Below, in pieces: positions 30,762 through 38,963 of a stretch of 64,000 nucleotides of DNA. The notes under the pieces were generated by a model. The model saw only the letters and a program-made list of their open reading frames with translations, was not told the origin of the DNA and made no database searches. The first letter of the stretch is position 1; each line of letters begins with the position of its first letter. The DNA is taken from assembly GCF_016722925.1 (NCBI RefSeq), contig NZ_JAEQNC010000016.1:62001-126000 (forward strand). Direction: 5' to 3'. The DNA is from Phytoamicus setariae (GTDB lineage Bacteria > Pseudomonadota > Alphaproteobacteria > Rhizobiales > Rhizobiaceae). Both the position numbers and the translations under genes were made by a program.

Positions 30762-32900
30762 ATGGACACGAGTACGTGGCAGGCGTTGGGTGCGGCGGAT
30801 TTCCTGCATCGGCATTTCATACACGGCATCAACTGGTATGCCGTGTTGCTGGCTTTTCTGGTTCCCGTCCTGCTGATCTGGGCGAAGCACGAAATCCTGC
30901 TCAAGCGCCTACGCGCCATCCTGGATTTTATGCTTTCCTTCCAGCTTTATGACGGGGGGAACAACGGCAATAGCAAGCCGGACCGCTACAATCCGAGCTT
31001 CGAGTTCGTAAAGTCGAAATACATCTCCGACATCGACATATCGCCACAACAACAACAAGTGCTGGACAGTCTCGACGGCACGGAGGACAAGCCTAATCAG
31101 CATGCCGAAGAGGACAGACTGAAGAAATACATCGAGTTCGCGACCAGAAGCGGATCCAGGACCAATAAGGGGATCTACCTGGCTGCGATCGGCTTCATCA
31201 TTACCTGCTACTACGGTTTCAAGGCAATATTTGGCGCCGTCGACTGTAACTTCACCGCGATATTATCCCCCTGTTCCACCAATGCCGGTTCGATCAATCA
31301 GCAGATGCTGGTGATTGGTGGCCTGGCTTTTGCCGGTGCATTTGTCGCCTCCGTCCGCATGCTGTTGCGCGCCCTCGCCCTCTACGATCTCACTGCCTAC
31401 TCGTTCCTCCGGCATACCGGCGAGATGATTTTCTCCATCCTGCTGGTCATGCTGATCTACCGCGCTTTCCCCGATCCATTTTTCCATTTCGGAAAACTGA
31501 TGCTGTCGGACAGCGTCGTCACGCAGCTTACCAATATCGAGAACCAGCAACGGGAACTGATCGAAAAGCAGCAGCAACTAGAGAACCAGAATGCCATGGC
31601 CCGCGCAGAGTCCGAGGCGGGCGAGGCACAGCCGACCTCCACGCAATCAAGCGGCAGCGACGAGCCGGCTCCTGCCACTGATAGCACGACAGATCAGAAG
31701 AGTGGCGCCGAGCTGGCCCAAATCGGAACCGACGACCAGCCCAAACCTTCGATCAACCCTGCAAGCGACACCAGCCAAGAGCAAGCCGTTGCCAAAGGTG
31801 AGGTTGACACCTCGCCCTCCAGCCTGACGCCCAATGTCTTGCCCACCCGGATGGGGCCAACGGACAAGGGGATTCCCTGGGTCTGGTTCGCATTTGCACC
31901 GGTGCTCGGACTGTTGCCATTCAGCGCCAGCAAGTTCCTGCTGATCAAGATGCAGTCGCTGGTCTCGTGGACGAAGACGACCGACGACCGTTTCGCTGAC
32001 GTCTCGAAAGTCATTTCTCTCGATATCATCGACGGCATCGATTTCGAGACCCGGTTTCGTCTCGAGGAATGCGGGATCTACGATGTCCAGAACCTTGCCA
32101 CCTATAATCCGGTGATGCTGCACATCGAGACGCCCTACGGCATCTACCAGACGATCGACTGGATCGCGCAGGCCCAGCTTTGCCATATTGTCGGCCATGA
32201 AAAGTTCCTGATGTTCCGGGAGGTAAACATCAGGACGATCTTCGACCTTGAGCGCGCCATCGACAGCATCTACTCCCCCGAAGCCTTCGATGACATTTAC
32301 GCCAGCATCCTGTTTGCTCCCACCGAAAATCTGAGGAAGGCTGCCGCCATCAGCCAGTTCAAGTTCCTGATAGCCGACCGCGACAATACGCTGAGACAGG
32401 TCTCGGTCGATGAGTTCTGCGCATGGGCGCGTGGCAAAATCCGGGCAAATGGGGGTACAGGAACGAACGGCGCGCCCGATCCCGAATTGACCAAGGCTGT
32501 CGAGCACCTGATGGCGTGGATCAGCGACGATCTGCATATCCGCCGGCTGCGCCGGCTCTGGATCGACATCAGCGACAGTCTTGGCGAGAGCGCCGAATTC
32601 TTCAAGGATTCAAAACGTTGTAAGGCGCGCCAGGCTTTCATCGACGGCCTTTGCACGAAATGGTGCGAAACCAAAGCGGAAGAACAGGCCAAAGCTGCGG
32701 AAGAGGGAGAGAACCAGATCAAGCAGGACGAGGTAGAGGCCGAGCAGACGGAGGGCGAGCCGGCGGCCGTGGAGCCTGTCGTAGAGCAGGCCGATGGGGC
32801 CGGAGATGGTCAGGTTGCGGGTCAGGATCCGCCCGCACCAGTTGTAGCAGCAGACCAGAACAATCCGGCCAATCCGGAGGATGACACCAAACCCACATAA
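30762..32900 (+). CDS. Uncharacterised large membrane protein with an HhH-like segment
   Basis: A 712-residue protein I do not recognise as a whole. Hydrophobic segments lie at about 24-42, 137-157, 181-205, 220-237 and 371-393. A Gln-rich coiled-coil-like stretch (257-280) and a Ser/Pro/Asp linker (285-365) separate the first four from the last. After the last segment, residues 413-470 (ISLDIIDGIDFETRFRLEEC, then GIYDVQNLATYNP) resemble a helix-hairpin-helix-like unit seen in assorted bacterial signalling and conflict proteins. An alpha-helical soluble region follows to 640, ending in an Ala/Glu/Pro-rich acidic tail (640-712). GGGGGAG supports the ATG at 30762. It is monocistronic by spacing. 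No enzymatic motif was found. Confidence 0.75.
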   Translation: MDTSTWQALGAADFLHRHFIHGINWYAVLLAFLVPVLLIWAKHEILLKRLRAILDFMLSFQLYDGGNNGNSKPDRYNPSFEFVKSKYISDIDISPQQQQVLDSLDGTEDKPNQHAEEDRLKKYIEFATRSGSRTNKGIYLAAIGFIITCYYGFKAIFGAVDCNFTAILSPCSTNAGSINQQMLVIGGLAFAGAFVASVRMLLRALALYDLTAYSFLRHTGEMIFSILLVMLIYRAFPDPFFHFGKLMLSDSVVTQLTNIENQQRELIEKQQQLENQNAMARAESEAGEAQPTSTQSSGSDEPAPATDSTTDQKSGAELAQIGTDDQPKPSINPASDTSQEQAVAKGEVDTSPSSLTPNVLPTRMGPTDKGIPWVWFAFAPVLGLLPFSASKFLLIKMQSLVSWTKTTDDRFADVSKVISLDIIDGIDFETRFRLEECGIYDVQNLATYNPVMLHIETPYGIYQTIDWIAQAQLCHIVGHEKFLMFREVNIRTIFDLERAIDSIYSPEAFDDIYASILFAPTENLRKAAAISQFKFLIADRDNTLRQVSVDEFCAWARGKIRANGGTGTNGAPDPELTKAVEHLMAWISDDLHIRRLRRLWIDISDSLGESAEFFKDSKRCKARQAFIDGLCTKWCETKAEEQAKAAEEGENQIKQDEVEAEQTEGEPAAVEPVVEQADGAGDGQVAGQDPPAPVVAADQNNPANPEDDTKPT

Positions 32901-32982
32901 CCCGGTCCGAACTCTCCTCTTCCACCACCCCGCCATATCGGCTAATCCTGCGGGTGAAATCAGTCGATAAGGGGAGTATTTC

Positions 32983-33852
32983 ATGGCGAAGGTGGCGTTT
33001 ATCGGTTTGGGCGTGATGGGTTACCCCATGGCCGGTCATCTCAAGGTCAAGGGTGGACATGACCTCACCGTCTATAACCGTACCATCGCCAAGGCCGAGA
33101 AGTGGGTCGCTGAGTTTGGCGGCAAACATGCAGCAACGCCTGCAGAAGCGGCCAGAGATGCGGATTTCGTCTTCACATGCGTCGGCAACGATGACGACCT
33201 GCGCTCTGTGACGACCGGTGCGGATGGCTGCCTTGCCACAATGAAGCCCGGCGCGATCCTGATCGACAACACAACCGCCAGCGCCGAAATCGCGCGCGAA
33301 CTGGAAGCGGCAGCGGAAGCGCGCGGCTGCCATTTTGTCGATGCGCCGGTTTCCGGTGGTCAGGCCGGCGCCGAGAACGGCGTGCTGACAGTCATGTGCG
33401 GCGCCCGACCCGAGGTCTTCGAAAAGGCCAGGCCGGTCATCGATGCCTATGCCCGCATGGTGGGTCTGATGGGCGCAGCCGGCTCGGGCCAGCTCGCCAA
33501 GATGGTCAACCAGATCTGCATTGCCGGTCTCGTCCAGGGGCTCGCAGAGGGCATCCATTTTGCCAAGCAGGCAGGGCTTGATGTCGAAAATCTCGTCAGC
33601 GTCATCTCCAAGGGCGCAGCTGGTTCCTGGCAGATGGAAAACCGGCACAAGACCATGAACGAGGGCAAGTTCGAATTCGGCTTTGCCGTAGACTGGATGC
33701 GCAAAGATCTGGCCATTTGCCTTGAGGAAGCACGGCGCAATGGCGCCAAACTGCCTGTCGCGGCACTGGTCGATCAGTTCTACGGCGATGTCCAGCAAAT
33801 GGGCGGCCGACGCTGGGATACGTCTTCGCTTCTGGCGCGGCTTGAAAAATGA
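32983..33852 (+). CDS. NAD(P)-dependent beta-hydroxyacid dehydrogenase (3-hydroxyisobutyrate / tartronate semialdehyde reductase type)
   Basis: A 289-residue 6-phosphogluconate dehydrogenase-like enzyme. The Rossmann turn is FIGLGVMGYPMAGHL (residues 5-19), the substrate-binding signature is DAPVSGGQAGAENG, and the catalytic Lys lies in GSGQLAKMVNQI. Residue N33 in VYNRT favours NADP. The true substrate could be 3-hydroxyisobutyrate, tartronate semialdehyde or a related beta-hydroxyacid; sequence alone does not decide. Its stop overlaps the next gene's start (ATGA, 33849-33852), although the partner is a DNA-repair-like protein, so the pairing probably reflects compact packing. Confidence 0.88.
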   Translation: MAKVAFIGLGVMGYPMAGHLKVKGGHDLTVYNRTIAKAEKWVAEFGGKHAATPAEAARDADFVFTCVGNDDDLRSVTTGADGCLATMKPGAILIDNTTASAEIARELEAAAEARGCHFVDAPVSGGQAGAENGVLTVMCGARPEVFEKARPVIDAYARMVGLMGAAGSGQLAKMVNQICIAGLVQGLAEGIHFAKQAGLDVENLVSVISKGAAGSWQMENRHKTMNEGKFEFGFAVDWMRKDLAICLEEARRNGAKLPVAALVDQFYGDVQQMGGRRWDTSSLLARLEK

Positions 33853-34550
33853 CATCAGCCCCCGGCCCGACCTCAGATGCCGATGATATCATCGCTTACC
33901 TCCGCACCCTCGGAGGCGAAAAAAGCATCGAGGGCATGAGCCGGCACGGCATCAACACCGAAGCGGCATTGGGGATTTCCAATGCCGCTCTCAGGCCGCT
34001 GGCCAGACAGATCAAGCGCGACCATGCGCGGGCCGCCCTGCTTTGGGCGAGCGGCATCCGCGAGGCACGACTTCTGGCGACATTCACCGATGAGCCGAAG
34101 AAAGTCACGGCTGGGCAGGCTCGCCAATGGGCCAATGATTTCAATTCATGGGAAATCGTCGATCACGCAGCCGACCTGTTCGGCGATGCGGGTTTGCAAA
34201 CCGAGCTGACCGAGGAATTTGCCGAAGACGATCGCGAATTCGTTCGCCGCGCCGCTTTTGCGATGGTGGCGTGGAGCGCCGTTCACATGAAAAAGGCACC
34301 GGATGCCGACCTGCTGGCATGGCTGCCGCTCATCGAGCGCCACGCATCCGATCCACGCAATTTCGTCAAGAAAGCCGTCAACTGGGCTCTGCGGCAGATC
34401 GGCAAGCGCAATGCCGCCTGCCATGCCCCTGCCCTCGCACTGGCGGAAAAGCTGGTCGCAAGCGCCGATAGGACCGAACGCTGGATAGGCAAGGATGCCG
34501 CAAGGGAACTGACGAGCGAACGCATCGCGATGCGCTTACCGCAGGACTAA
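33849..34550 (+). CDS. AlkD-like DNA alkylation repair protein
   Basis: A 233-residue all-helical HEAT-like protein of the DNA_alkylation (AlkD) family. Conserved helices include LRPLARQIKRDH, a variant of the usual TFTDEPKKVT...WANDFNSWEIVDHA segment, and FVKKAVNWALRQIGKRN near the C-terminus. AlkD proteins excise bulky or cationic alkylpurines without base flipping. Whether this divergent member is active is unknown. Its start lies inside the stop of the dehydrogenase gene. It is convergent with the large GT-C-like gene, with a 10-base gap. Confidence 0.85.
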   Translation: MTSAPGPTSDADDIIAYLRTLGGEKSIEGMSRHGINTEAALGISNAALRPLARQIKRDHARAALLWASGIREARLLATFTDEPKKVTAGQARQWANDFNSWEIVDHAADLFGDAGLQTELTEEFAEDDREFVRRAAFAMVAWSAVHMKKAPDADLLAWLPLIERHASDPRNFVKKAVNWALRQIGKRNAACHAPALALAEKLVASADRTERWIGKDAARELTSERIAMRLPQD

Positions 34551-34560
34551 TTGCGCCATC

Positions 34561-36378
34561 TCAACGTCCAGCGTTGTCTATCTTGAAGAGCATCAGCGCC
34601 TTGGACCCTGCGATTGCCATCGGCGTCAGTCCGGGAACTGGATTTCCGGCCATCAATGACGACAAAAGCGGAAGTTTGTCCTCACCAGGCAATCCGGTGG
34701 GAGCACGGCAGAAAGCAAGATAATCGTAGCCGTCCAGAAACTCGGCGCGCAAGGCTGCATCGCGCGTCATGAAGCCACGCAGAAAACGGCTGATGGCAGG
34801 CGCGGACCGATGAAACGGAACGCTCGACACGGCTATTTGGTCGGAAACTTGACTCAATATCTGTAACCCAAGCGACGGCGGGGTCAGCAGCCGACTGGGC
34901 GGCAGCGCGTTGAGTGGGCTGAAGTCCTCGCCTTCACAAGTGCTATATAGCAGGGCGTCGGGAGCATCGACTTGATACGGACTGACGGGAATGGCAAGGT
35001 AGAGCAGCCCGACGATGAGGCCGGTTGCTCCAATCCCCACCGCAGGCAGCGCAAGCATCAGACCGCGCGCTTGATAGGCTTGGCGTGCGCCTGCCAGCGC
35101 CACTGGCAAGAGCAGCGGAAGGATGGCCATAGCCGTCCGCAAAGTGCGGTTGGATGCAAAGGTCAGCAGCAGGGCAGCTACGCAGATTGCAAAGAAGACC
35201 GCCAACTCCATCTTCCCCCTGCGGGCTGCGAACACAACAGCGGGTATCGAAGCGATCAGTATGACCATCGCTGCAGAAATCAGAACAATAGCACCATCAT
35301 CACCACTGCGAAGGAACTGCAGCGCCGATTTTTCCTGATTTATGCGATCGAACCAGTAGGCGTGGACCAGAGGATCGATCATCGGAAACGGGCCGCCGAG
35401 CAAGGTCGGGTAAAGCCAAACGATACCGCCTATAGACGCCGCCCCGAGCAGCCCAAAGGCCATGGCGCGAATTGCAAAGCCGCGACGGTAAATGAACAGC
35501 GTCGGCAGGACCAAAGCCAGAATGCCGAAGGTCAGCAACGCCATGGCAAAGGGCGCAGAGAAAGCGTCCGGACGGGCTAGAAAATAGTCGCGCGGCGGAA
35601 TGACTGCAATCGTCACCAACACCGTCGACAGCAGACTGGCCAGCCCTGCTGATTTCAGTATCCGGCTGCTGTTACGAAGATTGAGGCACCAGGTGACAAC
35701 AATCCCGATCAGTGCGACAGCGAGCATAGGCAGTGTTTCGAGGCCAACTGCCAAGGCTATTGGTACTACTGCACCGGCAATGAAGGCGCCTCTGGCATTG
35801 CCAAGGCAGACACCGTAAGCCGTCGCCAGCAACAGCAACATCTGGACATTGTGATGGTCGACTCGACCTGGACTGAATTCCCATATCGCAAAGGGTGACA
35901 AAATCAGGATCAGCAGAATCAACGGTATCGATAACGCGCCACGGGCAGGCACAAGCTGTCGAAGAATACCGAGACAAAGCACGCCATAGATCGCGGCCAT
36001 GGCGATCGGCCAGCACTGGAAGGCGAGATCGAGCGCGCGGTCTTGTCCCACAAACGGCGCCACTGCCATACCAAACAGGATATAGGGAAGATCCACGAGC
36101 CGCGACCACGGCGAAAGATAGGGCTCGGGGCCAAATATCCGCGGCAGGGTCAGGTTGTACCAGCCGCCCCGGTCCCACAAAGCCTGGACCTGCAGCATGC
36201 GTAGGACATCGTCGGGATCGCCATTGTACAATTGCCCATCGACAAGATCGATGCCGATATAAAAATAAATACCCGCCAGAAAAAACAGCAGGTACGGCCA
36301 GTAAAGCCAGCGCTCGCCAGCCGCAGGCATACCGCCCTGCTCCACACGTTCGATCATCGCCACGAAAATCCGCGCCAT
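34561..36378 (-). CDS. Polytopic GT-C-like membrane glycosyltransferase (predicted)
   Basis: A 605-residue membrane protein with about 11-13 transmembrane helices and a C-terminal soluble domain of about 120 residues. An acidic GDPDD loop (53-57) follows the first helix, as in GT-C enzymes where a D-x-D-type loop binds metal or lipid-phosphate sugar. PGRVDHHNVQ (170-179) resembles the DHH element of oligosaccharyltransferase-like and related families common in alphaproteobacteria. The ATG at 36378 is preferred; an in-frame TTG lies four codons upstream. It probably transfers sugar from a polyprenyl carrier to an envelope acceptor, by inference from fold. It is convergent with the AlkD-like gene. 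Confidence 0.7.
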   Translation of the reverse strand: MARIFVAMIERVEQGGMPAAGERWLYWPYLLFFLAGIYFYIGIDLVDGQLYNGDPDDVLRMLQVQALWDRGGWYNLTLPRIFGPEPYLSPWSRLVDLPYILFGMAVAPFVGQDRALDLAFQCWPIAMAAIYGVLCLGILRQLVPARGALSIPLILLILILSPFAIWEFSPGRVDHHNVQMLLLLATAYGVCLGNARGAFIAGAVVPIALAVGLETLPMLAVALIGIVVTWCLNLRNSSRILKSAGLASLLSTVLVTIAVIPPRDYFLARPDAFSAPFAMALLTFGILALVLPTLFIYRRGFAIRAMAFGLLGAASIGGIVWLYPTLLGGPFPMIDPLVHAYWFDRINQEKSALQFLRSGDDGAIVLISAAMVILIASIPAVVFAARRGKMELAVFFAICVAALLLTFASNRTLRTAMAILPLLLPVALAGARQAYQARGLMLALPAVGIGATGLIVGLLYLAIPVSPYQVDAPDALLYSTCEGEDFSPLNALPPSRLLTPPSLGLQILSQVSDQIAVSSVPFHRSAPAISRFLRGFMTRDAALRAEFLDGYDYLAFCRAPTGLPGEDKLPLLSSLMAGNPVPGLTPMAIAGSKALMLFKIDNAGR

Positions 36379-36456
36379 AGACAATGCCAAGAAAAGTAGC
36401 TCGGAGCCGTAACAATGCCGTTAATTGATGTCTACGACAAAATCGATCGGGGGTTG

Positions 36457-36945
36457 TCAGTCTTCCTGGCTCTTGGGCTGCTCGAGAATCATGTAGTCGA
36501 GCGGCAGTTCCGTCGAATACTTGATCTGCTCCATCGCGAAGGCCGACGAGACATCGCGGATCTCGATCTTGGCAATCATCCGCTTATAGAAAGCGTCGTA
36601 GGCCGCGATATCGGGAACCACGACCCGCAGCAGATAGTCGACGTCGCCGCTCATCCGGTAGAACTCGACCACCTCCGGGAACTCGGCGATGACTTCGGAG
36701 AAACGCTTCAGCCATTCGATCGAATGCGTGTTCGTGCGGATCGAGACGAAAACCGTCACCTTGGTGTTGACCTTCACCGGATCGAGGATGGCGACGCGAC
36801 GGCGGATGACGCCTTCTTCTTCCATCTTCTGGATGCGGCGCCAGCACGGCGTGGTCGACAGGCCGACTTTCTTTGCGAGATCGGCAACCGCCAGCGTTGC
36901 ATCTTCCTGCAACAATCTCAGGATTTTTCTATCGAGCCGGTCCAT
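36457..36945 (-). CDS. Lrp/AsnC family transcriptional regulator
   Basis: A 162-residue regulator. The N-terminal winged helix-turn-helix begins MDRLDRKILRLLQEDATLAV, with recognition helix VGLSTTPCWRRIQKMEEEG. The C-terminal RAM domain has GDVDYLLRVVVPDIAAYDAF. The ATG at 36945 is preceded by GGAGACGAAA; a second in-frame ATG four codons upstream lacks an SD. Members form octamers that respond to amino acids. The target is unknown; no amino-acid transport gene lies beside it. It probably autoregulates, as many Lrp proteins do. Confidence 0.93.
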   Translation of the reverse strand: MDRLDRKILRLLQEDATLAVADLAKKVGLSTTPCWRRIQKMEEEGVIRRRVAILDPVKVNTKVTVFVSIRTNTHSIEWLKRFSEVIAEFPEVVEFYRMSGDVDYLLRVVVPDIAAYDAFYKRMIAKIEIRDVSSAFAMEQIKYSTELPLDYMILEQPKSQED

Positions 36946-37011
36946 TTTCGTCTCCATGAGAAATATTATTCTCTGTCTTATAATAGAACAGGAATAAAGC
37001 AGCCCCCTGTT

Positions 37012-37635
37012 TCAAGAAATCCACCGTAAAACATGACGCCGCAGTTCCGGTAAAAGTTCCGCCTCGAACCACGGGTTCTTTTTGATCCAGCCAGTATTGC
37101 GCCAACTTGGATGCGGAAGCGGCAGGATTGCCCTTTCAAGATGCACCCGCCAGTCACGCACGGTCTCCGTCATCGAACCACCAGCCCTCTGGCCGAGATG
37201 CCAGCCCTGAGCGTGTCCGCCGACCGCCAGAACCAGCTCGATCTGTGGCATTGCGTCGATAACCGCTTGCCGCCACCGCGGCGCACACTCCCGTCTGGGC
37301 GGAAGATCGCTGCCTGCCTTGTCGTAACTCGGAAAACAAAACCCCATCGGCACAATGGCAAAATTGTCAGGGTCATAGAACTGTGCCCTATCGACCGCGA
37401 GCCATTGCCGCAAACGGTCGCCGGAGGCATCGTCGAAGGGAACACCGCTTTCGTGAACGCGTAGCCCCGGCGCCTGGCCGGCAATCAGGATTCGCGCCTT
37501 CGATGACAAGACCACGACCGGACGCGGTTCATGCGGCAGACTGTGGGCAGGGCCACGCGCGGGTGCATCGCGACAGATCCGGCAGGCCGCTATCTGCTGC
37601 CGCAGAAGAGCCAGTTGGCTATCCGAAACCGTCAC
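37012..37635 (-). CDS. Uracil-DNA glycosylase superfamily protein
   Basis: A 207-residue protein with the family start AACRICRDAPARGP, the active-site-like block GQAPGLRVHESGVPF followed by DASGDRLRQWL, and a C-terminal LPLPHPSWRNTGW that corresponds to the DNA-intercalation loop. Some members have an Fe-S cluster; here only a few Cys are visible near the N-terminus (CRICRD), so that is uncertain. The GTG start at 37635 overlaps the GST stop as GTGA, so the two genes are translationally coupled. Whether it excises uracil or another lesion is not shown by sequence. Confidence 0.85.
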   Translation of the reverse strand: MTVSDSQLALLRQQIAACRICRDAPARGPAHSLPHEPRPVVVLSSKARILIAGQAPGLRVHESGVPFDDASGDRLRQWLAVDRAQFYDPDNFAIVPMGFCFPSYDKAGSDLPPRRECAPRWRQAVIDAMPQIELVLAVGGHAQGWHLGQRAGGSMTETVRDWRVHLERAILPLPHPSWRNTGWIKKNPWFEAELLPELRRHVLRWIS

Positions 37636-38246
37636 GACTGGGAAGCGCTCGGACGCGACGACACGTCGTCATACCATCTGAGAACGTGGGTGCACTCTTG
37701 CGGACAACTCAATCTCGCCACTTTCATGAAATCGTAAGCGACGAGAAGCGTGATGTCGGCGATCGAGAAATCCTCGCCAGCAACGAAGGGCCTGTCGGCG
37801 ATCTCCCGATCGAGTACGGCAAGGAAGGCCATCGCCTTGGGCTTGTTGGCTTCTCCCCACTCCTTTACCTGGGGAACCTCGGCGGCCGCCATACCGGGAT
37901 GCATGTGCCGGAAGGCCGCCGACACGGCCGCAAAGAACCCCAGTTCCACGCGCCTGTTCCACATCTCGACGAGCGCCTTTTGTTTCGGCGTGCGTCCGAA
38001 CAAAGACGGCTCGGGATAAAGCTCCTCGATGTAACGACAGATGGCGACGGATTCGGCGATCATTGTGCCATCATCAAGCTCGAGCACAGGAACCCGCTGC
38101 AACGGATTGATCTGGCTAAAGGTTACAGTCTTGTGCTCGGCCGACCTCAGATCGATGTTGAGGCGTGGCAGTTCCACCCCCTTCTCCTTGAGAAAGATAC
38201 GCACCCTTCGCGGGTTTGGCGCCCAATCGGAATCATAGAGTTTCAT
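37632..38246 (-). CDS. Glutathione S-transferase family protein
   Basis: A 204-residue GST. The thioredoxin-like N-domain starts MKLYDSDWAPNPRRVRIFL, continues to INPLQRVPVLELDDGTMIAES (cis-Pro in RVPVL and the glutathione gamma-Glu contact E-S), and is followed by the helical C-domain with ADITLLVAYDF. The catalytic Ser or Tyr at the start is not certain; S6 or N11 may serve, as in beta/theta-like bacterial GSTs. The upstream in-frame extension lacks family similarity, so the ATG at 38246 was chosen. Its stop overlaps the next gene's GTG. Confidence 0.9.
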   Translation of the reverse strand: MKLYDSDWAPNPRRVRIFLKEKGVELPRLNIDLRSAEHKTVTFSQINPLQRVPVLELDDGTMIAESVAICRYIEELYPEPSLFGRTPKQKALVEMWNRRVELGFFAAVSAAFRHMHPGMAAAEVPQVKEWGEANKPKAMAFLAVLDREIADRPFVAGEDFSIADITLLVAYDFMKVARLSCPQECTHVLRWYDDVSSRPSASQS

Positions 38247-38265
38247 CGCAATCCGCCTCCTCAAA

Positions 38266-38820
38266 CTATTCGAACGCAAAAAGAGCGCCAAGGAAAGAAG
38301 AAACGTGCGGTGTTTCGCGATCGCCTGCCGGCTGATGTGTCTTCCGCCATTCCGCGGGCCTGATGAATTCCGCACTCCAGATGCCAGAGCCGCCTGACTG
38401 CGCCTCGGCCTCTTCCTGCTCGTAGTCGCCAAAGGCAACGGCCATGCCCATGCGTACCATTTCGCCATTGATATCGAGATCGTCACGATAGCAGCGGACC
38501 AGCTTGCGCCCGTACTTGTCACGCTCATTGCCCTGGCAGTTCGCACCGCCTCCTGCGACAAGGCGCGCCAGTGCCGCCTGCGCCTGACGCCCGCAATTCC
38601 AGGCAATACCGCGCCTCAAGCAGGTTTGCGCCAGTTCTGGCGCGTCGATTCCGGATAGGCGAAGGCGTTTATCGCCCAACACCAGACTGTCGCCATCCTG
38701 CGCACGGAAGGTGCCGTCAAAAAGCTCAGTATTGTCCCGCTCTAGTTTCATCGCAATCAGCAGCAAAAGCATGAGGAAACAAGTCACTACGATTATGTCG
38801 CGCAAACGACTGATTCTCAT
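38266..38820 (-). CDS. Membrane-anchored thermonuclease-like (SNase fold) protein
   Basis: A 184-residue protein with a transmembrane helix at about residues 8-24 and an SNase-type OB-fold domain from about 34. GIDAPELAQTC (57-67) is the staphylococcal nuclease active-site strand, and DKYGRKLVRCY carries the second Arg. A paired-Cys pattern (C67, C76, C98, C113) suggests disulfides in the periplasm. The ATG at 38820 was chosen over a TTG four codons upstream. It precedes GST and UDG on the same strand with a 19-base gap, so a three-gene operon is likely. Confidence 0.85.
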   Translation of the reverse strand: MRISRLRDIIVVTCFLMLLLLIAMKLERDNTELFDGTFRAQDGDSLVLGDKRLRLSGIDAPELAQTCLRRGIAWNCGRQAQAALARLVAGGGANCQGNERDKYGRKLVRCYRDDLDINGEMVRMGMAVAFGDYEQEEAEAQSGGSGIWSAEFIRPAEWRKTHQPAGDRETPHVSSFLGALFAFE

Positions 38821-38963
38821 TGATCTGTCCAACGCCTCCTCGATGTGTCGAATTTGCGGGTGCTTCCGGTCATGGCAAACAAAGCCTTAGCGTGGAAGCA
38901 TCTTTTTAAGAATTGCGGCTTATTGTCGACCAAGCTCAAGAGCCAGAGTTTCAGTTCAATATC

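Noticed and set aside
30762-32900. Membrane effector of an antiviral system
   Set aside because: No nuclease, TIR, SAVED or CARF motif and no defence genes nearby; the HhH-like segment alone is not enough.
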